Assembly (NCBI GenBank): GCA_022829145.1
Contig: CM040762.1
Span: forward strand, 25,538,436 to 25,602,435
Direction: 5' to 3'
DNA: 64,000 bases
From: Albula goreensis
Lineage: Eukaryota > Chordata > Actinopteri > Albuliformes > Albulidae
The translations under genes and the position numbers were made by a program. The notes beneath the pieces are model-generated. The model ran no database searches. It saw only the letters and a list, made by a program, of their open reading frames with translations, and was not told the DNA's origin. This document shows, one piece after another, positions 1 through 12,400 of the stretch (the stretch's first letter is position 1; each line of letters opens with the position of its first letter).

Positions 1-356
1 TTTGTATGTGCTAGAGGTATATATTCAGGGTTGTGTTGTGAATTGAATGCAGGTGAATGGTGGAGTTAGGATTAGACCTAAATGAACCAGTGCAAGATTC
101 AGTTCATTAGGAAGACAGGGCAAACATAAAATGACTCTACCTCATTCTTAAAGATGCATAGAAGATTAGGAAAATATAGAATTTAGCTCCTACTAAAGTG
201 AAGCACCCCTTCAAAGTCCTGTGTAAAATGTGAATTTCTGAATGGGTGGTTACTTCGCTGTCTCATACCGTCTTTCACTGGTGCTTAATGTCCATTGTGA
301 AATGTGAACCGCCCTGACTGGCCCCTGTGATGTACTGTGATGTCATCCTCCTGCAG
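1..356 (+). other. 3' end of usp31 intron 1
   Basis: AT-rich intron sequence upstream of the exon 2 acceptor (tcctcctgcag ending at 356). No exon resembling the USP Cys box (GLxNxGNTCFMN type) is present, so exon 1 lies left of the window. No repeat was recognised here. Confidence 0.8.
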
Positions 357-487
357 AACGCCGTGTCCAGGAGCGCCTGCAGTACCGTGGCAACGCCCAG
401 CACGACGCTCAGGAGTTCCTGCTCTGGCTGTTGGACCGTGTGCACGAAGACCTGCACAGCCATCCCGGTGCGAGGCCCTCCATCAAG
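357..487 (+). CDS. usp31: usp31 exon 2 (QHDAQEF box)
   Basis: From about 378 it reads LQYRGNAQHDAQEFLLWLLD and on to the intron, the conserved Gln/Asp box of the USP catalytic core that lies close to the active site. Acceptor ctgcag precedes it and donor gtatgc follows. The first codons read NAVSRSA in the frame starting at 357, while the conserved box is in another frame. One base therefore appears to be missing near 376-377 (exon length 131; 132 would be in phase with exon 3). If exon 1 instead ends one base into a codon there is no frameshift; I cannot decide this without exon 1. Confidence 0.93.
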
Positions 488-3400
488 GTATGCCTGCTTC
501 CTGTGCGTCCTGTTAATGGGCGGCTCATTAACGGCTACCGCATCTCCATCCCCCTCTCCTCATGCTTTTTCACCTATAGGCTACATCACCTCCTGGTATA
601 TCAAAGATCTAACTCTGAAAACGGACACAAGCAACCCACCACCATAACCCCCCCTAAACCCTCCCACCTGTCTGATACTCAACCTCCTTCATGGAAAAAA
701 CTCACCCACACGCATTCTAAGTACACAAATGAGAGTGAAGAAGTGTGAGAAATTTAAATGAGAGATACAAAAAAAAGACTCTCCCATGGTCTGGTTACAA
801 AATTTTGTAGATTGTATCAGAGGACCCTGTAAGAAAATATCATATTGTTTCCTTTATGTATGACAGCAAATTGGTATGACAAATGGGGGCAGCCTGGAGT
901 CTAGTGGCTAAGGTACATGACTGGGACCCCTGAGGTTGGCGGTACACAGTAGGAACACCATTGCTGTTGGGCCCCTGAGCAAGGCCCCAACCTCAAAGGG
1001 GGGATTGGCCCTTGGTTAGCCTAATCAACTGTAAGTCATTAAATAATTCAATAAAAGTGTCAGCTAAATGAATGTAATGTAATGACAGCATGAAGGAGAT
1101 CCTTTTCCAGTTTAAACGCACCACACCACAGGCCAGCAGTGAAGCAAAGGCCAGAGAATGAATGCGTGGCTTAGACCGGTTTAAACCAAGCTTGGCATTT
1201 CCTAAAAGCATTAAGAGTCCCGTGCACTATCGTCTGTATGAGAATTTTTGAGACTGTATTCAGCTAAATAGCCACCATGCACAGTCAAAGCATATGAAAA
1301 GGAAGGGTGGGTCAGTCTTACATCTGGTTATGCACAGCCTTCTTCTTCTGGGTTAATTTTTGGTGTAATTAATTTTGAGAACATGAACTTGAGAACCTTA
1401 AACCAGACAAGCCCATGGCAAGTACAAATACAGAGGGAATGGTCTGTATATTACTCAGATTCCCATAAGTCAGCTAAGAATGCCGTTTTAAGGTCTTGTT
1501 CCCTTGCAGTTTTCACAGGAAGACATGGACACACTTCAATTGAAAATACAAACCCTACACAACAATGGCCAAGCCTAGACATAATCCCTGTTACTTCAAA
1601 ATCTACCTCAAAATCACATCAAAATTAGTGTGAAGTCATAGAGGTAATTGAGTCCATTGACCTCAAATAAACAAAGGCTGAGACATATATGATACTGTTA
1701 TTGAATTTATATCATGAATTTTTAGAAATTAGCATTAATGGCAACGCATGAAGACATACCTTGCATATAATATTAATAATGTATAAACATTGAATTATAG
1801 CTTTGCCTTGTAAACTGTGCTTATTTCTTATGTCGACTTCCCTCACACTTATTGTTGTAGTTCTCAAAAACCTCTCACATGAAGCTGTACAATAATTCAT
1901 TGTTCATGCAAACTCATTAAATGAGAAGTGTGCCATAGAGAGAGAATTTCAGTTCACCTTCAGGTATGTTGCATTGACCCAGATGGCTGTAACAGGCAAA
2001 CTGTGTTGGGGGTGATTCAGTAGCATCTGAAGGTGTGGGCGGGAGACACTATGCTAATTGAGCTGTCCCACTAGCAAACACTCCTGTCGGGAGTGGTGGT
2101 ATGAGGAAAGGGTGCGGTGCGGCGTGGCGCAGCTCTGCGAAACGGGCAGATTTACAGCCCAGCCCCGTCGCCAGCCTGGAAACGGTCACTAAAAACCCCA
2201 GTGCCCACGCGTAAGGCATCAATCAGCTCAGAGACGACGAGGCATGGGCCACCTTCGTATATCACCAGGGCTGGGTCTGATTTATATCCTGGGAGGTAAT
2301 AGATAAGGCAGCTTGTGTGGATCTTTATGACCCGGGCTTTCTCTGCCTCTGCTTCAGCTGCTACGCGGGCCTCCGCCACTCTCCCTGATAGCTCAGTCGC
2401 CTTTCACTCTCGACAGCGGTCAACCCGAAACAACTGCAGACTCACATCCGTCTGGCTTTTCGCATCCTGGGTCAGCAGGGCTTCTGGCCAGGTGACTTTC
2501 AGGACATGGCTAGTACTGTTTCCAGCTCCCATTGGCTGAGAATGCAGAAACAGAGCCTCTTTGGCTTGTCTGATTGGATGAAGCCCTGAATAGCAGAAAG
2601 CAGTCTTTATCCTGCTTTACTGTTCAGTGAAATAAATGATAAGCTAATGGAGTAGGTCCATTTAGTTGACGTAAATGGTGATCAAATGTGAAATGGCACC
2701 TGAAACCAAAGCAAAGAGATATATAGATAAGATAAGGTGTACTTTGTTGTCCCTTTAGACGGAAATTTCCACTCAGTGTTGAAGTGCAGTCCTGCTCACT
2801 AGACATCAAAACATAAAAAGTCATGGAATTAATACTAGAGGTTTGAAAAGAATAATATTAACCTGTTGGTTACAACTGCTGGCTCAGCAGTGGAATCAAT
2901 CCAAAACTGACAAAAGCACAAAATATGTACGAAGTATGCAGATTTGGGGTTACATCATTCAAGAATCAAAAAATGGTTTTACGCTACAAGTGAATATCTC
3001 AGAATCGATTGGCAGTGACAAATCATTCGGAAATTTCTTTGGAAATGTGATTGTTAATTAAACCCTTTACATATGCTCAATGGAAATAGGGAGTTATGCT
3101 TTATGCAGATGATCTTATTAATACTCGTTACATATAAGACTCAGCTCATCCACTTTCCACTATTTTGTTTGCTTGGTTCAGATTTGGGGTAAAATCTCAC
3201 TTTGAGAATGAGCTGTTCTTGATCAGTTACCATATGTCAGCATTTAAATATACAGACTTACCTTGTAAAATGGTGAACAAACTGATGTAGCTTGAAATGT
3301 CAGTATTTAAGGCACTTACATCCATCATTTAGCATAAGAAAAAGATTTAAGAATAGGGTCAGGTCTGTTTAAGCACATTAATTCAGTGACAATGTGCTCC

Positions 3401-6400
3401 CTAAATTCCACCCTTTCAAAGCTGTCCTAATTAAAATATTTCTTAATCACTCTTAAATATTATTTCAGCATACATCTGGAAAAAAGTGATGTCTCTATAT
3501 GTGTAAAGCATTCCTCCAGAGACATAAGGAGGTGGGCTGGCTTCTCATAATTTCAGTGTTAAATTTCTTAGTTTAGATGGGAAAAGGTTATATCTTCAGC
3601 AAAGAGAACTTTCTAGACTATCCTGGGATGCTCATGCCTTTTAGCTTTCCTATATGGACTAATATGTAGGTCTGTGTGGATCCTCTACTTCCAGACCTCC
3701 AGTTTCTGCAAACCATACCTTCGCTCTTCCCTCTAATGTTGAAGACTAACTCCACAACTGATTACCTTTTCACATTCTATTCTTAAATTATGTTCATTAT
3801 TGTCTACACATGAGTAATTTAATGTAACGCAGAGGTTGCTGGTTTGATTCCCAGCTAAGGCATTGTCATTGACTTTACCTTAATTTCTTCAGTACATATC
3901 CACTTGTATAAGAAAATGTGTCATATGTAAAACTGTGTCACCCTGTATAACATCTACAAAATGCAAAAGGTACCAGAATGCATTGCAATGCCCACTACCT
4001 CCCATCCAGTTGGTTGGTGTTTCCAAACAAGCAGCAGTGTGGCATGGAGCTGCTTCACAAATGTGAACAAACCACACCCATGTTTAATTATCCTCATTAG
4101 TTCATCCTCAATAGACGTTGCGCCAGATTTCTGTGCATAAGGACATCCTCTATTGAGCTAATCAAGTGGCTTTGCCATGCCCATGATTATGCTCAAGATA
4201 ATGCAATAAGGTATAGTGCTTATGGCATAGTGCATAAGACTGTTAAAATAGGGCTCATTATCTCATTTCCTAAGATATCTTCAGAATATCTTCTCAGAGT
4301 CTCCACTGTCAGTTATCTCATTCTTTAATTTTTGAATGTGTATGCATTTTTTCTTCTCGTTCTTCCTTCCTGGGGGAGGGATCAGTTTGGGAACATTTCG
4401 AGTAGTCAGATGATTTTGGGGGTACCGGGGGTAGGGGTATCAAGATAAAAATCTGAGCTGAGGTTGAGGGCTGTTCACTTGATTTGGTAGACTAAAAAGG
4501 GAAATGTTTTAGGGTGGGGTAAACGGGTAAGGATGGTGCTATGTAATATAATTAATGAAATGTATAAAATTAATATCAAATTTTTGTAACAAAAAATAAA
4601 AAGCAAAAATGAGCGACCTCACATTAAAAACACTGTTTTTCTGTTGATCTTAACCTGGCACTGTGACATTATACAGATGGATGGAGTAGGAATAAGTTGA
4701 ACAGGTTGCCAGGTCTTGTAGTTGAGGCAGAGACCCTTGGAGTGTTGAGGTCCAGGCCTGTTGCAGTAGTGTACACTCTGTTGATTGTAGGTAAATGGGT
4801 TTGATGCAGTAGTGGATACTCTGTAGACTGTAGGTAAATGGGCTTGATGCAGTTGTGGATACTCTGTAGACTGTAGGTAAATGGGCTTGATGCAGTTCTG
4901 GATACTCTGTAGACTGTAGGTAAATGGGCTTGATGCAGTTCTGGATACTCTGTAGACTGTAGGTAAATGGGCTTGATGCAGTTGTGGATACTCTGTAGAC
5001 TGTAGGTAAATGGGCTTGATGCAGTTCTGGATACTCTGTAGACTGTAGGTAAATGGGCTTGATGCAGTTCTGGATACTCTGTAGACTGTAGGTAAATGGG
5101 CTTGATGCAGTGCTGGATACTCTGTAGACTGTAGGTAAATGGGCTTGATGCAGTTCTGGATACTCTGTAGACTGTAGGTAAATGGGCTTGATGCAGTGCT
5201 GGATACTCTGTAGACTGTAGGTAAATGGGCTTGATGCAGTTCTGGATACTCTGTAGATTGTAGGTAAATGGTGGTTCTGTTTGGGCTGAATAACCTGTTC
5301 TTCATATGTTCTTTATCTTCTTTGCAGCCACCTTTAGAAGACGATGGAGCTCTGGAAGGGCCCTCATTTCCTCTGTCAGCTGGCTCCTTCATACAGGAGC
5401 TCTTTCAGGCTCAGTACAGGTAATAGGGGCGTGTCCCGTCCTGTTTTTGGGCCCGTTCAAACTGTGCGTGCATCCCTGTGTGCGTGCGTGTCCTGTGTGT
5501 GACCGTCCTGTTTCCCCTCCGCAGGTCCTCCCTCACCTGCCCCCATTGCCAGAAACAGAGCAACACCTTCGACCCTTTCCTGTGCATTTCCCTGCCCATC
5601 CCCCTGCCCCACACCCGGTAAGTGCCCCCCGTAACCCACTCTGAGAGGGACAGTGGCACCCCCGAGTCAAATATTTCTTTATGATATTTTTTGCTGGGAA
5701 AAAAATGGTGAAAATGTGTATTATTTTCCTGGTGTGCAGAGGGTTAAAGTATCTGAAGTATTCATTTGATCCACGTCTGAAATGCGGCTTACTAAAATGG
5801 CTTTGATGTTTGTAAGTCCCAGTGTGCTTGCTGTTAATGTCTGGCTGCCGGTGGCATGCTGGAGTCTCTCATCTCTCTGGCCCACAGCAGCAAACTGCCA
5901 ACCACCCCCCAATTCCTCCCTGCTCTCCCCCCCTTCACCGCCAAGCCCTCCCTCCCCCTCCCACCCTGACTCCCTGGAGGTATTCAGTCTGGGTGACACA
6001 GCGAGAGAGCACTGCTAATCTATGAGCAATGCTAACCGTTCCCAAGCCCACATGCCACAGAACCGAAACCGCCTTGCACAATTTCACCTCCTATCTCATT
6101 ATTCCGCTGACTCATAAAGCAAATGCACTGTCATTTCTAGGGCAATACCAAAAAAAAACTAAAAATGAAATCAGACAATAAATATGGATAGCATCTATTA
6201 TTCATAGTCCCTGTGTGCATTCAAAAGCACTCTTGTGTTCTCAAGGGCGATCTTTTTGCCTGTTGTGTGGCAAACATTCACAAGCGCTCCCCTGCCGTTT
6301 TGGTGCTCCGAAAAAGTAATAAAAGGAAGTGTTTAATGTTTTGGTCTGTAGAGAAGCAGCCATCAAGCTCCTGGTGTTTCACTCAGCTAAGAGGTTCTGC

Positions 6401-9400
6401 GTTGGCGCTGGAGCAGGTCGGACTGACATGACCTTTTTTTCTCCCCCGCCCCCCCCGCTTGCGCAGCGAGGCTATTTTAAGCCACTCGCTGTGGCGTCTG
6501 AAGGAGAGAACGCAGGGCTTGGTTTGGGCCTCTATCTGAAGCGCTCCAAATTCATTATCCTTCATGAATCATTAACGAGGTGGAAGATGGAGGAGAATGA
6601 AGGGAGGGATAAAGGCACCACACATGGCAGGGTCACAGAGTAGCGCATGTCACACCACAGATACTGTAGACACACCAGATACCCAGCTCCTGCATTCCCT
6701 CCAGCATCTCTGCCGCATGCCTAACCATAACTTGTCCTGACCACTGAGAAGTTTTCAATGCGGTATTACTTGGTCATGCCCCTTAATTAATTTTCAGAAT
6801 ATGCATAAAATTGAAATGTTTCTGCTTCATTGGTTGGGGGGAGGCGGGGGACAGAAGTTTTTTTGGGGGGATTTTTTCCACTTTATTTGACATTTACAGT
6901 AGAGAGAGACAGGAGGTGCAGTGGAGGGAGAGAGGGGAGGACATGTAGCGAAGGGCCCGGGTGCATTCAAACCTGGGCCGCTGCGGTGGTATGCGCTCTG
7001 CCGGATGGGCTACCGGGGCATGCCAGGGGAAACTTCACTATCAACAACACAGACCAGTGCGTGTGGCCTGTCCGTGTCCTGTGTGAAAGTCCCTCAAGAC
7101 CACAGTTAGCTGCTCTTAGGTTATTTTGGTTCAAAAACCGTTACGCAGCACAAAAATCCTGGTGCTAACAAGCCGTCACTCCCACGCAGGTAAGATAAGA
7201 GAAAAATCCCATTGGTTCGTTTCAGTGGGTGTTTTACAGAGAAGCTCAATGGCGAGACCTAGGAGTAGCTGGGTAACTCCCTGTTCGTTGTGCAGCTTGT
7301 TCTTAGAGCAGTAGTAGGTCACACTGAACCAAGTTCCCATACTGCCTTGCTGCCTGACATTTTCCATATGATGTAAAATTACATAAAATAATGTTCATAT
7401 AATAATGCAGTTTATAAAATAATGGTGGTGCCACAGAGGGCATTGGCTTGCTGGACAGCTGAGAGATGTTAATTTTCTGCAGCCATTCAGTAATTGTTTA
7501 AGCGTATCAACGGCAAACGTGTCACATACAAGTCTTACAATTTGACCCTGATAAGAGCATCTTCTCTTTCACTAAGTGTAAAAAATTAGTAAAAGTAAAA
7601 TGATTAATGACCTTTTAAATAAAGGTGCTAATCTGTGTGGTTTGTGGTTTTATCTGTAGAACACCCACATTCAGTTACTGGCATAATTACATCACGTGGT
7701 GTTCATCATTTCCTGGCTGCGTGGGTTTTGAAGTGAGCACGTGTGGTACGCTATTGGGCGAGTGCCAATCAGAGACCGGGGCGAAAGCTTTCTAATTTTT
7801 GGCTGATTCAGCTGCGTGACTCACTACTGGAAGGTGGTGCGTTCAACATCCATGATGGATCGTGAAAAGGGGAAACTTACCTCAATCACCACTGGTGTAT
7901 TGAGTCCACTTGGGTGATCCACGGCAGCCATTTTGTGCCAGAACACTACCCACAAATCAACTTTAATTGTTCCTTACTTGATGTTGTTTCTTATGTATCC
8001 TTTAAAATATAATTATTAACAACAAATACTTCTTGAAAATATCTATTTATTGAAACATGTATTCATTAATTATACAGTTCATATGCATAATATTGTGTGT
8101 TCTAGAGTTTTACTGTCACTCAGACTAAACTCCAATAGTATTACCACAGAGCATAGACCTGGATCCAGTCAATGTTTTGCATTACATTACACATTTAGCA
8201 AACTTTACCCAGGGTGAATTACCCAAGTACATCCAATATGTTTTAGACAAGGAGCAGAAATGATACCATTTTGTCAGCATCACAAGTGATTAGAACCGTC
8301 ATTTCATCGACCTACAACATCAGCAAGCGCTGTAGTCGGTGCAAGATGACTGAGAACAAGTAGCTTTTTAGAAAAAAATGAGGAATGGAAGACACAAATA
8401 TCAAACATATGAACTTACCTTTGGACAAGGTTTTTTGACAGACAAACGCAAGTATTTATCGGTTTCTTCACAAACATAGTTTGGCGATTACCATAATGTG
8501 TTCACCAAACGTTTTAGAAAGAAAAGAGCCGATGCTTGCGTTCATCTTTAAGATCAAATAAGGACACATTTTAATTGGATTTAGGTCATTACAGTTAATG
8601 CGCAAGCTTGTAAGGGACATTCGTCCCGATGTAACATCTCCTATGCTGCTTCCGATGTCCTGGAGACCGTTGTGGCCTCGGAGCTGTTTGCCAGGAAGAG
8701 GAAATGTATTCTGCAGTAATTACAGTGAGGTTAACAGTATCTGTGACTTGGTGGAGCTCATCTTCATTTCCTGTTTGCAATTGTAAGAAAAGTACACAAA
8801 AGTACAGCCATCTTGGAACTGGACTCCATAGAAGCGGCACTGTTTTTCTTTAGTCCTGGTGTCTTTGGAATAGAATAGAATACACAAGGATAACTCTAGG
8901 GTAATAATTTAAGGGAACTACAAATGAAGTTGCTAGAATACAAGAAATGAAATAAACTACAGAAATGAATTTCATCAAGAAATTAATTGACAGAAATTGC
9001 AGTTAGAAGCTTCTAAATTGCATTTCTATTATTACAAATGAGAGATTATGAATTATGTTAAGGATATTCTAGTAAGAATGAGCATTCACAAATTACATGG
9101 AACTTACATGAATTACTTAAGATCTCAAGGTCTTTCTGTTCTAATGAGTCAGCTGTTGTCTCTGGTCACAGCATGCAGAATGGTACAGGATAAAACACAG
9201 CTGTGCATGGTAACGGTGAATGTTTCCATGGTGATGGAGAGTGCATATTTCCCTGGTCCACGGTATACCTGGACCATCCAGGGCCTGGAACAGCCTGCTT
9301 TACCCCTGCTATGCCCAGGGCAGTTAGCAGTTTCTCCAGAACCAGCAGTACTGCCAAGTGATGGTTGAGTTGAAGTGTCATGAACCCCTTTAGTTTGGAA

Positions 9401-12400
9401 CTACACTCAGCTGTCAATAATTGACTGATTTGAACCAATCAGAAGTGCTTTTCTCTTCATAGCCGGTGCAGTCCTTGGTCCAAATCATTGTCAAAGAGTC
9501 ATTGATACTATATTGTAGCTCCTCCCATTTTTGGTTCCCTCGTCATAATTCTGCCATTTTTCTTCATGAGCCTTTGTCTCTGGCGCAGACGTTATGAGTT
9601 AGGCATCTTTGAAATACGATGCAATGTTTTGACTGTGTTGTGTGTAACGCATTAGGTCTAAATTCAAATTTGAAGACTGATTTGTTGGCATAATATATTG
9701 CCAGAATAAATGTTACAAATAAACAATATCAGTAACAAAAACAGAGAACTCAGTTCCACAACTTAACTGGCATACAGCACATGTACTATTGCATGCAGTA
9801 TATATGCATATAACTCATGCAACAGCATACACATACTAGCATGTATATGCTATATGCATACATACAGCGCATGTAATAACGTAGATATATAACCCTCCCT
9901 CTCTTTTGCAGGCCTCTTATATCACTGTGGTTTACCAGGGTAAACGCTCTCACTGCATGAGGATCGGAGTGGCCGTGCCCCTGTCCAGCACCGTGTCCCG
10001 ACTGAGAGACGCCGTTTCGCTGGAGACCAAGATCCCCCCCGACCAGGTGCCCCGTGCGCCAACCCTCAGGCCAAAAGCCTTGTCATCAACCTCAGTTTCA
10101 TTTAACGCTGCTGAGTTAAAACCAAAACCCCTCTGAATTTTATATTGAAGATTTTTTTTCCCCCACTGAATTGTTGAACCAGAAATTCCAAATGATGCTG
10201 CATAGTTCAACCTTTGGTTTTAATGATGAATGAGACTTTGCACTCTGTGTTACCTTCTAGTTTCACTGTTCTGGTGCTATTTTCAGCTGCTAAGCTAAGC
10301 TTTTGAGTACATTTGTTCTTGTGAGTGAGATTTTGGAGGGAAGGACATAGTGGTTGGTTATACTGACTTGACTCCTAATCTTGTTATCGTTGCTGTATAT
10401 GTGAGAGATATCAGTAGCTGTGTTGGATAGTGGTTTTAGTGCCTGCACCAGGTTTAGAGCTGGGCCTTTCACAACAATTATGAAACGAACAGTGTTTCAG
10501 AAAACTGCTATGACTCTCATCGATATGTTTTGGCTGGATTTTTTTCAAGGTTATCTTTATTTCAGTGTTTAACAGGGTGAAACATATCCCTCCACCCCCA
10601 CCCCCCCTTATTCCAGTGCCTGTAAGTGTATTTGTGTGTGAATTGTATTTTTGTTTCAGTCTAGTGGTTTCTCAGTTGTGCTTTTGATTTGGTAGTGTGT
10701 ATGAAAACGTTCTCAATATCTTTCTTGTTTCTCTGCAGATTGTTCTTACTGAAATGTATTACGATGGATTCCATCGCTCCTTTTGTAACGATGACGACGA
10801 CCTCAGTATCATTCAAGAGAGCGACTCCATATTCGCCTTTGAAACCCCTGAGACGTTTAGACTGGAGACCATTCGCTCTCAGAGAGGTACGTTAAATAAT
10901 TTTGAATATTTGCATTGATAACACATCCACAGACATAGAAAAAAACATTGTTCAGAGATATTTCAAAAACGTAAATTATTATATGAATCAATTAAGTCAT
11001 GAAAATATGAAGAGACACTATGCTGTGGGGTTCATTGTTTCATTTTGTGCAACAGGAAGACCAACTATAAAATTCTTTGCTTAAACATTTTTGCCCAAAT
11101 TAACTCAATAAATCTGTATTGTTAAGTACATATCTTGGTTTTTTAAGATTTGGAATGTAACAATCTTTGCAGCTTCATAATTCATTGGAATATCGTTACA
11201 TTTAGCTGTTTTGTTTTTGCACAGTGACAACAGGCAGAATTCGAGTACCTGTTAGCTAACCGAAGCTCTGCTTCCATTTCAGGAAGCCTGCTCGCCAACC
11301 TGAATCAGAACAACCTGAAATACGCAGCAGAGAACAGCAGGACCTCCTCCTTCATGCAGGGTGCGATGCTGCCGCCGATGACCAATAAGAACACGGGATC
11401 GGACAAGATCATCCTGCTGGTCTGCAACAGAGCCTGTACCGGGCACCAAGGACGCAGGTATGGGGAGGAGGGCCCCGAGGACACCCCTGTCTCGGTTTAC
11501 CTCATCTGACCTTTCTCCCGCTGCGTCGGACTCTGCTGTGCAGATCCAGCAGGCTCGGTCGCTCAGCACAGTTCTGCAGCTCTGCACTCTTTCACACACT
11601 GCGTGGTACAGCAAAGCCTTAACGATCCGCCCTGGCAACCACAATCAATCATGCAGCAATCACTAAGCCTTACACTAAGCTACAGGAAGTAACTGAGGGA
11701 TCGTAGTCGCAAACAAACACATTTGTCTTCATTAACCTTGTTGAAAGAAAATTTATGAGATCCTCTATGACACTTTAAAAGGGTCTTTAAATATTCATTA
11801 TTTTAATATTGTTGGTTTATTGCCTTAAATATATGAAAGGAAAGCAGTTCTGTATTTAAAATCACTCTTAAACAAATGTAGCATTGATGTTTACACGTAA
11901 ATTGGAGGATGTCCATAACATATTTTTTGCCAGGACTCAATAAAGTAAGCTTAGTCACTTTAAGAGAATATGTAATTCAGTCAAAACAGACTTTACAAAA
12001 CAACAGATCGTTGAGTTTTCTTGTTTTTTCCAGAAACAAGAAAATATGTCATTGGAATGTGATCTTTTCAGAAAGAATAGCATGTACGTTTTAAAAACAG
12101 TCCCTTTTGATTGAATAGCATGTGGACTGGAGGAGGCTGTCACTCCCTCCTGAAGTTTGTGATTGTAGAATTTCATAAATATAACTGTATAGTTATGCAA
12201 GCATAGGCTTCAGCTGAGAAGTAATATGCAGATTTCTGGAGGGACAGTGTATCTGATAATCAAAGGGAATGCTGTTTTTCTTGGCTGAATGCTGATTGGT
12301 TTAAATAACAGCATGCGTTTGAGCCAATTATCCAATTACGATCACTGTGTCACCACAGTAAGTGGGCTCTATTCTGCCACTATAAGTATATAAGCATATG

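Larger units (their letters stand above)
488..5327 (+). other. usp31 intron 2 (repeat-rich)
   Basis: A 4.8-kb intron. It contains a tRNA-derived SINE (about 890-1085), a degenerate open reading frame on the minus strand (2152-2532), another SINE (about 3815-3985) and a repeat-derived minisatellite (4757-5271) that ends about 56 bases before the exon 3 acceptor. The stretches 1086-2150 and 2533-3814 show no recognisable feature. Confidence 0.8.
5618..9911 (+). other. usp31 intron 4
   Basis: A 4.3-kb intron. It holds a SINE-like copy at about 6860-7040 and a SINE tail fragment at about 8178-8235. Pyrimidine-rich sequence lies at 5900-5975. The other stretches (5618-6859, 7041-8177, 8236-9760) show nothing I can name. 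A region at 9770-9890 repeats atatgcata-like and catacac-like words. Confidence 0.75.

Noticed and set aside
327-748. Two open frames covering exon 2 and running into intron 2
   Set aside because: They are out-of-frame readings of the USP31 exon that continue into intron sequence past a good gtatgc donor.
6950-7040. Possible tRNA gene on the minus strand
   Set aside because: The tRNA-like head is part of a longer fish SINE-like repeat and the arms do not form a clean cloverleaf by eye.
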